Below are positions 8,496 to 16,983 of a stretch of 64,000 bases of DNA, piece after piece. The position numbers and the translations under genes were made by a program. The stretch is taken from positions 62,001-126,000 of the forward strand of contig MPOS01000032.1 of assembly GCA_001896555.1 (NCBI GenBank), read 5' to 3'. Source of the DNA: Candidatus Phosphitivorax anaerolimi (GTDB taxonomy: Bacteria; Desulfobacterota; Desulfomonilia; UBA1062). The notes under the pieces are model-generated. The model saw nothing but the letters and a program-made list of their open reading frames with translations. It was not told the DNA's origin and did no database searches. Positions within the stretch are counted from its first letter, which is position 1, and each line of letters starts with the position of its first letter.

Positions 8496-9628
8496 GGTTC
8501 GTCCTGTCCTTTCTCGAGTCCGCTTTTCCCGTGCGCGTCGAAGAGACAGCTGACGACCGTTCCCCCCTGCTCACCGGGGTGCACCCGCAGGTTCGCGCCG
8601 ATCATCCGCGCCCGGTAGTTCATGATGTGGAGCCCCATGCCCTTAGGCTGGGCACACGGGTCCATGCCCCTGCCGTTGTCGCGCACATTCAGCCGCACAA
8701 AACCCTGCTCTTCCAGGAGCTCCACCTCGATCCGGTCGGCGCGTCCATGCTCCACGGCGTTGCGGATGGACTCCTTAGCGATATAGTACAGGTTGGTCGC
8801 CCGCGTGTTATCGGTCACCGGCATCCGGGTCGGGCAGGTGAAGGTGCATGATATGCCGAACATCGACTCCGCGGACGAGGCCAGTTCGCTCAGGGCGTGC
8901 TCGAGCCCGTTGGCCACAAGGTGGACCGGGCACAAGCCCCGTGCGAGCCGTCTCGTCTTGACGATGGCCTCCTTTACCAGGGAATAGATCTCGCCGGCAT
9001 ACTGCGCGTCCTGAAGAGATCTTTTTTCCAGGTTTTTTCTGAGCACCTTGGTCATGACCTCGATGCCCACCAAGTGCTGCCCCAGGTCGTCGTGGAGCTC
9101 CTGGCCGATCTTCTGACGCTCGCGCTCCGATATGTCGAGGATCTCTTTTTCGAGTTGCTTGCGCTCGGTGATATCGAGCATGGACGCAACACTGAGTTTG
9201 GTGCCCGGGATGACGGCGATAGTCATGAAGATATCCCTGAGCTCTCCGTTTTTCGTGATGATTCTGAACTCGTAGTTCCGCGGGGCCGCTTCCGGGTCCT
9301 TTCTCCGCTCGACATGATACTTCAGGAGCCGGGCGATGTCCTCCTCGGCCACATAGCGCGTCCAGGGTCTGCCTACGATCTCGTCCCGAGTGTAGCCGGT
9401 CACCATCTCGAACTCCACATTGAGCATGGATATGGTGGTGTCCTCCTCGATGATGATGGTTGCCGTGCCGGTGTTCTCCAAGAAGGTGCGATAAAAGGCG
9501 TCCGACTGTCTCAGGGCTTCTTCCGCCTGGAGGCACCGTGACTGGCGGGTTTCGAGGTCCCTGATGCGTGACTTGAGCTCCCTGATCTCATCCCTCAGCC
9601 GCGCCTCTGTTTTGCGATCCTCGCTCAT
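8492..9628 (-). CDS. PAS-domain sensor histidine kinase (HisKA_3 type)
   Basis: A 378-residue cytoplasmic sensor kinase. A short coiled coil occupies residues 1-30, a PAS domain about 35-155 (TATIIIEEDTTISMLNVEFE, then GELRDIFMTIAVIPG), and a NarX/DegS-type dimerisation region with the phospho-acceptor His in RQKIGQELHDDLGQHL near 175. The HATPase part includes KESIRNAVEHG, VRDNGRGMD and GMGLHIMNYRAR. No membrane helix is visible, so the signal is probably internal. The ATG at 9628 is preferred over upstream starts because AGGAAGG lies directly upstream. It overlaps the regulator gene, its cognate partner. Confidence 0.9.
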   Translation of the reverse strand: MSEDRKTEARLRDEIRELKSRIRDLETRQSRCLQAEEALRQSDAFYRTFLENTGTATIIIEEDTTISMLNVEFEMVTGYTRDEIVGRPWTRYVAEEDIARLLKYHVERRKDPEAAPRNYEFRIITKNGELRDIFMTIAVIPGTKLSVASMLDITERKQLEKEILDISERERQKIGQELHDDLGQHLVGIEVMTKVLRKNLEKRSLQDAQYAGEIYSLVKEAIVKTRRLARGLCPVHLVANGLEHALSELASSAESMFGISCTFTCPTRMPVTDNTRATNLYYIAKESIRNAVEHGRADRIEVELLEEQGFVRLNVRDNGRGMDPCAQPKGMGLHIMNYRARMIGANLRVHPGEQGGTVVSCLFDAHGKSGLEKGQDEP

Positions 9629-9996
9629 GGCCCCTTCCTGCAGGAAAAACATGTCAACACTGGATATAGTATCGTAGGACAAGAGAATCGTCCATGGGAA
9701 ACATACATGCCCGGACAGAAACCGAAGGAAGGGTTCACATGAAATCGGCAAGAGGGTGGAAACGGGTTCATCTTTCCTTTTCCCAATACATATCCCGAGA
9801 GAACAGAGGGGAAGGAAGAAGTCCACTCTCCCGTGGCGGTGAAGGGAAGACCCGCATCGAAAAGGTGCGGCACACGAACGACCTGCCGCAGACGCGGGTC
9901 CCATGACGCTTCACCGGCGAAGTCATGAAGAAGGGAGACACAATCAGGGGGAGGAGAGCAGGCTCCCCGCTGACTGTGCCGGGCATGGGCTTTTCG
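9629..9996. other. Intergenic region upstream of the kinase gene
   Basis: 368 bases with no supported gene. The short frames here lack ribosome sites and recognisable products. An imperfect dyad at about 9902-9927 (CATGAC...GTCATG type) lies past the stop of the acyl-CoA dehydrogenase gene and could be an RNA hairpin at its 3' end. The kinase promoter should also lie here, but I see no clear -35/-10 pair. Confidence 0.4.
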
Positions 9997-11862
9997 CTAC
10001 GAGGCGAAACTCTCTGCAGCGATTTCCATGATGGAGAGATCTTCGCTCTTGATCGCCTTGATCGTGCCTTCGATCTCGGGGAGCACGTTCTTGATAAAGT
10101 ATCTGGCGCCCTTGATCTTGCCGTCGTAGAAGGCCGCCTCTTTATTTTCTTTCACCAGCGCGTTCAACGCACCCCGATCGGCGGTATCCACTCCTCTCTC
10201 CCCGCTCAAAGAAGAGAGCTTCTGCGATGCTACATCCGCCTGCCACAGGAGCATCCATGCCGATACCACCTTGCCCATCATCATGAGGAACGGGTAGGCG
10301 TTGCCCACCGGGATGAGGAATTTCCCCGCCTTTGCGCTCGATGCAAAGAAGAGGCTCATCTCGGCCAGTGAGTTGATCGCGGCCTGCACGTCATCACAGA
10401 GGTCTTTGACCTGCAGGTTCTCTCTGGCCTGCGCAACGGTCGAGTTCATCTCGCCGAGGAGGTGCATGAAATAAGTGCCTTTCTTCATGCCCAGCTTTCT
10501 TCCGATGAGGTCGAGGGCCTGGATGCCGTTGGTGCCCTCGTAGATGCTGGCGATCTTCTCGTCGCGCATGAACTGCTCGATCGGGTATTCGCTGCAATAG
10601 CCGTAACCCCCATAGCACTGCATCGCTGTTTCCGTAACCCTGAACCCGACATCAGTGCAGTACGCCTTGATAATGGGCGTAAGCACCTCGAAGATTCCCA
10701 GCCGCTTGTCTACTTCGGATTCGTCCTTCGTGTTCATCGCGATATCGCCGCACAGGGTGGCGTAGTACATCAGTGCGCGCATGCTGTCCACGTTGGACTT
10801 CATCCACAGAAGCATCCGGCGCACATCGGGATGCTCGATGATAGGCACCCGAGGGGCTTCGGGGTTCTTGAACTCCATGAGGGACGACCCCTGGAGCCGC
10901 TCCTTGGTATACTGCAACGCATGGAGATAAGCGATACTGGCACTCGTGACGCCCTGCAGGCCGGTGGCGACCCGGGCCTCGTTCATCATCTGGAACATGA
11001 TCTTCATGCCTTCGCGCTCGTTGCCCAAAAGCTCGCCGTAGCACTCGCCGTTGTCGCCGAAGTTGATCACGCAGGTGGAGCTGCCGTGGATCCCCATTTT
11101 CTCTTCGATCTTGGCTATCTCGAAGTCGTTGCGCCTGCCCAGAGATCCGTCGCTGTTGACGAGATACTTGGGAACGATGAAGATGGATATGCCCTTGGTC
11201 CCGGCGGGGTCGCCTTCGATGCGGGCGAGCACAGGATGAATGATGTTTTCGGTGAGGTCCTGGTCGCCTCCGGTGATGAACATCTTGGTGCCCTTGATGC
11301 GGAATGTGCCGTCAGGCTGGCGGATGGCCCTGGTGCTCAGATTGCCGACATCGGTTCCGGCGTTCGGCTCGGTCAGGCACATCGTGCCGCCCCACTGGCC
11401 GCTGTTCATTTTCGGGAGATATTTCTGCTTCTGTTCTTCGGTGCCGTACACATGAATCAGATGCGCCGCGCCCTCGCCGAGGCCCGGGTAGGATGAAAAG
11501 GCGAAGTTGTGCATGAACCACTCGTGTGCAGCGATTCTCATGATGAACGGCAGGCCCTGGCCTCCGAATTCGGGCGGAGCGGACATGCAGTTCCAGCCGG
11601 CCTCGCAGAAAAGCTTGTAGGGTCGATGGAAACATTCAGGAACATGCACCTGCCCGTCGACGAGTTTGCAGCCCTGCTTGTCCGACTCCTCCAGGGTAGG
11701 GAAGATCTCTTCTACGGCGAACTTCTGGGCCTCGCTGAGGATCATCTCGAACATATCCTGGGAGAATTCCGCAAACTTGGGAAAATCGCAGAGCTTCTGG
11801 GCTTGAAGCATCTCGAACAGAACGAACTTTTGATCCCTTTCGTCAAGGATAAGATTGGCCAT
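9997..11862 (-). CDS. Acyl-CoA dehydrogenase, large (621 aa) type
   Basis: FAD enzyme that introduces the 2,3 double bond in an acyl-CoA and hands electrons to ETF. The order of segments is an N-terminal helical domain, a middle beta domain with MCLTEPNAGTDVGNLSTRA near residue 155 and KMFITGGDQD near 192, and a C-terminal helical domain with YGGYGYCSEYPIEQFMRDEKI. The catalytic glutamate is in IYEGTNGIQALDL near 430. The extra ~130 residues at the end match the additional C-terminal domain of ~600-residue bacterial acyl-CoA dehydrogenases. Start at 11862 has GAGGAGG nearby. Linked to two acyl-CoA ligases, so probably part of beta-oxidation; chain length cannot be told. Confidence 0.92.
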   Translation of the reverse strand: MANLILDERDQKFVLFEMLQAQKLCDFPKFAEFSQDMFEMILSEAQKFAVEEIFPTLEESDKQGCKLVDGQVHVPECFHRPYKLFCEAGWNCMSAPPEFGGQGLPFIMRIAAHEWFMHNFAFSSYPGLGEGAAHLIHVYGTEEQKQKYLPKMNSGQWGGTMCLTEPNAGTDVGNLSTRAIRQPDGTFRIKGTKMFITGGDQDLTENIIHPVLARIEGDPAGTKGISIFIVPKYLVNSDGSLGRRNDFEIAKIEEKMGIHGSSTCVINFGDNGECYGELLGNEREGMKIMFQMMNEARVATGLQGVTSASIAYLHALQYTKERLQGSSLMEFKNPEAPRVPIIEHPDVRRMLLWMKSNVDSMRALMYYATLCGDIAMNTKDESEVDKRLGIFEVLTPIIKAYCTDVGFRVTETAMQCYGGYGYCSEYPIEQFMRDEKIASIYEGTNGIQALDLIGRKLGMKKGTYFMHLLGEMNSTVAQARENLQVKDLCDDVQAAINSLAEMSLFFASSAKAGKFLIPVGNAYPFLMMMGKVVSAWMLLWQADVASQKLSSLSGERGVDTADRGALNALVKENKEAAFYDGKIKGARYFIKNVLPEIEGTIKAIKSEDLSIMEIAAESFAS

Positions 11863-12017
11863 TATTGCCTCCTCTTTTGTAATAAAAATTATATCAGCGC
11901 CGTTGGTGCTCGCTCATGATAAGACACCGGCATTATAGCGTATGCCGGGAGAAACGTCTACATTGTATGACAATATGACTCTCACACGACTATACGAAAC
12001 ATGGATAACACCTGTTG

Positions 12018-13073
12018 TCAAGCGGATTTCTTTTCAGAGAGCGACTTGTCGCCTTCGGGAGAGTCACAGGGCCGTGGAGGAAGGGAGGAATATATCCGGG
12101 ATATGGCCCTGCGGCTCTGGAGCACGTCTCTGCGCAGGAGATTGACCTGTGATGCGAGAAAGCCGAACGAGAGGATCTGAATGCCGCCCAGAATGAACAG
12201 GATCATCAGGGTGATCAGGGGCCGGTTGGGGTTCAAGGCCTCGACATAATACAGGGCCACGATGTAGACCCCGAGCCCGAGCCCGGTCAGTGTGAGGACA
12301 AGACCCAGAAAGCCGAACAGGAGACTCGGGCGCTGGAACACGGTGAACACGATGTGGGACAGTGCCGTGGCCCTGAAGGCGAACTTCGACGACCCCCTTT
12401 TCCTCGCGGTCAGGACCGCTGGAATCTCCTTCACCCGGTATCCCATGGCAAGGATCTTGGAGAGGATTTCCAGGTGGATTTCTTTGCCGTCGGATTCCAG
12501 ATCGAGGCTCTCGATCACATCCCGGCGATAGCACCGCACGATGCAGGTGAGCGTGTGAATATCCTCAGGGATCGCCATCTGGAGGATCCTGTTTCCCAGG
12601 CGGGATATGAAAAGCCTGTCGCGGGCAACTCCCTGGGCGCTTCCGCCCTTCATATAGGGGCTTGCGAGGACCACATCGACGTCCTGCTCCTGGTCGAGGA
12701 CCCGATACATCTGCATGATGTATTTCGGATCATAGGAGAGATCGGCGTCTATGGTGGCGACATAGCGGCCCCGGGCCGCCTTCAGCCCGCACCGTAAGGC
12801 CTTGCCCCTGCCGCCGTTTGTGCCGTACGACACGACCCGGATATGATCGTCGCCTTCGGCAAGGCGGTGCAGAACCGCAAGGGTGTCGTCGGTGCTTCCG
12901 TCATTGACCGGGATGATCTCAAAGCTCTTGCCGGAAGGGGCGATGGTGTCGGCCACACGCTGGATCGTGTCCGCGGCATTCTCCTGCTCGTTGTACATGG
13001 GTATGATGACGCTGATGTCCGGGATCGGAGCCTCGGGGCACTGATTGTCTGTGTTTCCCATGGACTGCATCAT
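12018..13073 (-). CDS. Family 2 glycosyltransferase with two C-terminal membrane helices
   Basis: A 351-residue DPM1/ArnC-like enzyme, expected to transfer a sugar from a nucleotide sugar to polyprenyl phosphate. The GT-A domain shows ISVIIPMYNEQEN near residue 20, PVNDGSTDDT near 52 and TIDADLSYDPKYI near 108 (the DxD-like metal site). Two hydrophobic helices follow near 255-275 and 287-312, then a basic tail. Initiation could be at 13073, 13070 or 13061; none has a strong ribosome site, so the first few residues are uncertain. It stands alone in the gap between the dehydrogenase and cysteine synthase genes. Confidence 0.85.
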   Translation of the reverse strand: MMQSMGNTDNQCPEAPIPDISVIIPMYNEQENAADTIQRVADTIAPSGKSFEIIPVNDGSTDDTLAVLHRLAEGDDHIRVVSYGTNGGRGKALRCGLKAARGRYVATIDADLSYDPKYIMQMYRVLDQEQDVDVVLASPYMKGGSAQGVARDRLFISRLGNRILQMAIPEDIHTLTCIVRCYRRDVIESLDLESDGKEIHLEILSKILAMGYRVKEIPAVLTARKRGSSKFAFRATALSHIVFTVFQRPSLLFGFLGLVLTLTGLGLGVYIVALYYVEALNPNRPLITLMILFILGGIQILSFGFLASQVNLLRRDVLQSRRAISRIYSSLPPRPCDSPEGDKSLSEKKSA

Positions 13074-13209
13074 AGTGAATAGTTCGGAGATTGTATAGAA
13101 TATCTTTATCGCCGGGGCAAAGAGAAAGGGTCTCCCTCATTCAAAGTGAGTACCCTTTCCCGGCGGCAGGAAAAGACAGATCACCTGATAGAAAGAAGGA
13201 TTTATCTTT

Positions 13210-14112
13210 TCAGATCAGACTTGTGCTGAAATACCGCTCGGCCCTGTCGGGCAGCACGGTGGCGATGATCTTGTCGCTCCCGTATTTCTTGGCCATCTGC
13301 ATGCAGGCCCACACGTTCGCACCCGAGGAGGTCCCTACCAGGAGGCCGGCCTTTCGCGCCAGCATCCGTGAGGTCTCTATCGCGTCGTCATCGCTGACCT
13401 CGATGACCTCGTCGATCAGCGAGGTATCGAGAACCGGCGGGATAAAGCCGTCTCCGATGCCTTCTATCCGGTGCAGCCCCGGCTCGTGGCCGAGCAGTGC
13501 GGACACGTTCTTCGGCTCCACGGCCGCGATGATGGTGTCTTTGTTGCGCTCCTTGAGAAATCTCCCCGCACCGCCGAGGGTTCCGCCGGAACCGAGGCCG
13601 GATACGAAGATATCGACATGGTGGCGAAGCTGGGTCCAGATTTCGGGGCCGGTGGTCAGGTAGTGGGCGAGGGGATTGTCCGGGTTCTCGAACTGCTGGG
13701 GGATGTAGATGTCGGAACGGTTTTTCTGAAGCTCCCTCACGGCGTTGATGGCCCCTTCCACGCTCTGTTTCGCCGGGGTGAGGATGAGATCGGCGCCGAG
13801 CGCCCGGATGATCTTCTTGCGCTCTTCGCTCATATTTTCAGGCATGGCGATGATCACCTTATGGCCCATCAATCCGCCTACGAGCGCAATCCCGATGCCG
13901 GTGTTTCCGGAGGTTGGCTCCGCGATGGTGTCTCCGGGCTTGAGATTACCCTTTCTCACCGCCTCTTTGAGCATGAACAGCGCCACCCGGTCTTTGATGC
14001 TCCCGCCGGGGTTGAGGTGCTCGGCTTTGGCAAAGATATTTGCTTCAAGAACGGATTTCAGGCAGACAATGGGGGTATTCCCCACCTGGTCAAGGACGTT
14101 TTTCGAAAACAT
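13210..14112 (-). CDS. cysK: Cysteine synthase (O-acetylserine sulfhydrylase family)
   Basis: A 300-residue PLP enzyme that makes cysteine from O-acetylserine and sulfide. The PLP lysine sits in NPGGSIKDR near residue 42. SGNTGIGIAL near 73 and the phosphate-binding loop GLGSGGTLGGAG near 178 are present, with GTSSGAN near 265. ATG 14112 is chosen over the upstream start at 14208 because GGGAGAAAG lies just before it and the N-terminus then matches the family. The NPGG form of the lysine motif also occurs in cystathionine beta-synthase-like members, so the exact acceptor is less certain than the fold. Confidence 0.88.
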   Translation of the reverse strand: MFSKNVLDQVGNTPIVCLKSVLEANIFAKAEHLNPGGSIKDRVALFMLKEAVRKGNLKPGDTIAEPTSGNTGIGIALVGGLMGHKVIIAMPENMSEERKKIIRALGADLILTPAKQSVEGAINAVRELQKNRSDIYIPQQFENPDNPLAHYLTTGPEIWTQLRHHVDIFVSGLGSGGTLGGAGRFLKERNKDTIIAAVEPKNVSALLGHEPGLHRIEGIGDGFIPPVLDTSLIDEVIEVSDDDAIETSRMLARKAGLLVGTSSGANVWACMQMAKKYGSDKIIATVLPDRAERYFSTSLI

Positions 14113-14300
14113 CGACTTTCTCCCGGTGGCGTAATCTTCATTTTTATGCTGGTCGATATCACGCTGCCCGCATGGAGCGGGCGTTCTCTCCCTGCATGTT
14201 CGCCACATTCCAGATAGTCAACAGGCAGATGCCTGTCAAGCGGGAAAAGGACGGATCATCTTCAAATGACCGGGAAGGCCCGGCTCGGGAACAAGGATGG

Positions 14301-15146
14301 CTACGAGGAGGACCTTTGGTAAAGCCTCTCCCGGAAGACACTCAGGGCTTCCTTATCGAGGCCGTAAGCGCCGATTGTCAGGCCGCCCTGGCCGGGGCCG
14401 TGGTAGTCGGTTCCGCCGGTGATAAGCAGGCCGTGCTCCCGGGCGATCTGCGCAAAGAGCCTTTTCTGGGACCGCGTGTGCTCGGGATAGGATACCTCGA
14501 TGCCCATCAGCCCGTAATCGGCGAGCTCGCGGATAAACCGGCGAAGTTCGGGTTTTTCAAGCTCCAGGGTAAAGGGGTGGGCGAGAACCGGGACGCCTTT
14601 GTGTGCGAGGATGGTCTGGATGGCTTCCCGGGGGCTCATCTTTTCCTTCTCGACGTATGCGGGTCTGCCCTTTGCCAGATAGCGCGAGAACGCCTCGTCG
14701 AAATCTCTGACAGATCCCTTGTCGATGAGGACCTTTGCAATGTGAGGCCGCCCGACCTGGGCATCACCCGCGATCTTAAGGACTTCTTCGAGGGAGATGT
14801 CGATTCCCAGCTTGTTGAGCTTTTCGACCATCCGGGGAAATCTGAGCTTTCTTGCCTCCTGCAGGGGCTTCAATGCCTGTTCGAAACCTTTTGGATACGA
14901 AGGGAAATACCCGAGAATATGCAGGGTCCCGGGTTCGAAGACCGCGCTGATCTCCACGCCGGCGATCACCTCGATGCCGTGCTTCTTCGCCGAGTCCAGT
15001 GCCTCCTGCGTGCCTGCCACGGTGTCGTGATCCGTGACAGCCACCGTGTCGAGACCGCTAAAGCGGGCCTGGGAAACGGCCTGCTCCGGGTCGAGATCCC
15101 CGTCGGATGCCCGGGTATGAACGTGAAGATCAGCTCTGATATGCAA
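14301..15146 (-). CDS. PHP-domain phosphoesterase (TrpH/YciV-like)
   Basis: A 281-residue metal-dependent phosphoesterase of the PHP family; relatives act on nucleotide 3',5'-bisphosphates or RNA 5' ends. Metal ligands are visible in DLHVHTRASDG near residue 6-16, VTDHDT near 37, GVEISA near 63, AHP near 190 and GGTDYHGPG near 240. The start is TTG at 15146, four bases past the stop of the response-regulator gene, with GGAAAAGAG overlapping that stop. It seems to be the third gene of a minus-strand unit with the glycosyltransferase and the CheY-like protein. Substrate is not determined by sequence. Confidence 0.87.
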   Translation of the reverse strand: MHIRADLHVHTRASDGDLDPEQAVSQARFSGLDTVAVTDHDTVAGTQEALDSAKKHGIEVIAGVEISAVFEPGTLHILGYFPSYPKGFEQALKPLQEARKLRFPRMVEKLNKLGIDISLEEVLKIAGDAQVGRPHIAKVLIDKGSVRDFDEAFSRYLAKGRPAYVEKEKMSPREAIQTILAHKGVPVLAHPFTLELEKPELRRFIRELADYGLMGIEVSYPEHTRSQKRLFAQIAREHGLLITGGTDYHGPGQGGLTIGAYGLDKEALSVFRERLYQRSSS

Positions 15147-15150
15147 ACCG

Positions 15151-15522
15151 CTACTCTTTTCCGGGCACCGAAGCCTCCAGCACCTGGGCTATCTTGTTCT
15201 TGAGCTCTGTCAGATCCGAAGATTTAACCACATATGCGTCGGCTGCGATGGATTTGATATCCACCTTGTAGCTTCCATAAGCGCTGCAGAGAATGACCGG
15301 CAGATTATAGTACTTGTTCCGGATCTCCTGCAGAACATCCAGACCGTTTGTCGAGACCATTTTTATATCCAGAACGACCACATCGGGTTTTTCCCGCTCG
15401 ATGCGCTGCAGTATGTCCTTGCCGTCGGCTGCTAGTGCTACGTCATACCCCTCTTCCTTCAGTTCTTCGGAATACAGCAGCCTGATATGTTTTTCATCGT
15501 CAACGATCAATACCTTTGCCAT
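15151..15522 (-). CDS. Single-domain CheY-like response regulator
   Basis: A 123-residue receiver domain without output domain. The acidic pair is in LIVDDEKHIR at residues 4-13, the phospho-acceptor Asp in VVVLDIKM near 53, the Thr/Ser switch in LCSAYGS near 81 and the conserved Lys in VVKSSD near 102. Good ribosome site (AAAGGAG) before ATG 15522. It sits 17 bases after a glycosyltransferase stop and 4 bases before the PHP gene. No cognate kinase is adjacent, so its partner must be elsewhere. Confidence 0.9.
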   Translation of the reverse strand: MAKVLIVDDEKHIRLLYSEELKEEGYDVALAADGKDILQRIEREKPDVVVLDIKMVSTNGLDVLQEIRNKYYNLPVILCSAYGSYKVDIKSIAADAYVVKSSDLTELKNKIAQVLEASVPGKE

Positions 15523-15539
15523 GAGCTACTCCTTTCCTG

Positions 15540-16754
15540 TTAGGTCCATCTGTCTATGAGGTATGGTTTCGTCTGTTCAAAAACCAGACACATGTCCTCG
15601 AGAAACTCCTCTGCCTGTTGTACGGACATACCCTGAGTCTTGTTGACGAACGACAGGGTCATGCCATAGTACAAGGGGATGAGCACCTCGATCACCTTGG
15701 TTCGCTCCAGGCTCTGCTTGTGATATGCCAGCGCGAAGTCGAAGAGTACCTTGGCCCATACCGTGACCGGCATCTCGAAATAATCCATGCTCAAGGACGC
15801 AACTTCCCTCACTTTCTGGAGGTTCTCGAAGGAGAAGATGGAGCGGTACACGTCCCAGTTGGCATGAAACCCTTCCCGGAACCGCTGGTAGAGTTTTTCT
15901 TTATTTACAGCGACCGCAGGAGGCATCTCCACCTCGCCGAGACCGAAGCCATAGATGGCTGTCGGCTTGCTCCACTTGGTGGACTTCCACTTGTCGCGAT
16001 ACGCGATCATGAGATTAAAGATGGTGCCGATCACCTGCCGGAACATGGGGCCGAGGTCGGCGGAGGGGTCTTTGGGCTTGTGGACCTTGGGTCTGCCCAT
16101 AAACGCCTGGCAGATGGGCACGCCCTCGTTCATGGCGATAGTGGTCATCCATACATCGATGCCGAACTGGCTTACTTCCTCTTCCCACAGACCGCTTTTC
16201 AGATATATACCGGCCATGGTCCCGGAGAAGCCGAAATCTCCGCCGATGGGCTGCCGGACCCGTCTTCCGTAGAGGCACCGGGTCAGCGGGTAGGCGATAT
16301 TGTTCGTGATGGTCCCGTCGTATTTATGCCTCACATACAACGGGGCAACGAACTCGAAGTCGCTGAAGAGCGGTTCGCCCAGGTTCTTGATCCATCGGGG
16401 GGTGATGCTCTTGAGATCGGCGTCCACAACCACCACCGCCTTGGCGTCGAGTTCCAGAACCTTTCTGAACAGGTTCTTGAAATTATTTCCCTTTCCCTTC
16501 ACCCCCTTGGGCGTGGAGAGATAGATTTTGGGGATCCCGTGGGTGTCTGTGTTCAGGAAGACCGTACCCGTCCCGTCGGTGCTGCTGTTGTCGCAATTGA
16601 TAATCACCGAGCTCAAGTGGCTGAAGTGCTCCTTGAGCCCCAGGGCAGCCTGGAGGGTCGGAAAGCTTATGGTCGCCGCCTCGTTGTAGGACGGGATCCC
16701 CACGACTATATCCGCCTGTGTAATGTTCATGGGATTATTTTCTAGGGCCTTCAT
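15540..16754 (-). CDS. Glycosyltransferase resembling glucosyl/mannosylglycerate synthases
   Basis: A 404-residue GT-A glycosyltransferase. IVVGIPSYNEAATI lies near residue 16, NCDNSSTDGT near 50, and VVVDADLKSITPRW near 107 gives the DxD metal motif. Later come PIGGDFGFSG and GIDVWMTTIA near 190-215, a pattern seen in the GT81/MpgS-like group that builds glucosyl- or mannosylglycerate compatible solutes. The ATG at 16754 is chosen because GGAG lies eight bases upstream; the frame is open to 16928 but without a ribosome site. It is first in a unit with the CheY-like and PHP genes. Donor and acceptor are inferred from similarity only. Confidence 0.7.
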   Translation of the reverse strand: MKALENNPMNITQADIVVGIPSYNEAATISFPTLQAALGLKEHFSHLSSVIINCDNSSTDGTGTVFLNTDTHGIPKIYLSTPKGVKGKGNNFKNLFRKVLELDAKAVVVVDADLKSITPRWIKNLGEPLFSDFEFVAPLYVRHKYDGTITNNIAYPLTRCLYGRRVRQPIGGDFGFSGTMAGIYLKSGLWEEEVSQFGIDVWMTTIAMNEGVPICQAFMGRPKVHKPKDPSADLGPMFRQVIGTIFNLMIAYRDKWKSTKWSKPTAIYGFGLGEVEMPPAVAVNKEKLYQRFREGFHANWDVYRSIFSFENLQKVREVASLSMDYFEMPVTVWAKVLFDFALAYHKQSLERTKVIEVLIPLYYGMTLSFVNKTQGMSVQQAEEFLEDMCLVFEQTKPYLIDRWT

Positions 16755-16983
16755 GCATTCATCTCCAAAAAATAATGGTATCAAAACATTCTCTGTCATT
16801 TGATTCTGAATGGCAACAGAAAATTCCTCGATGCCGGGGATGTCCGACAACTTCTGCCGGAGAAGCCAGTGAGGTGCTCTCTTCTCCCTGCTCAATGGTG
16901 CACCCGCCGTCGATCCCAGTGGAATCACAAGCGAAATGCACCCTTGCGTTTTATGGATATCTGTGTGAATCTATTTTATTCCC

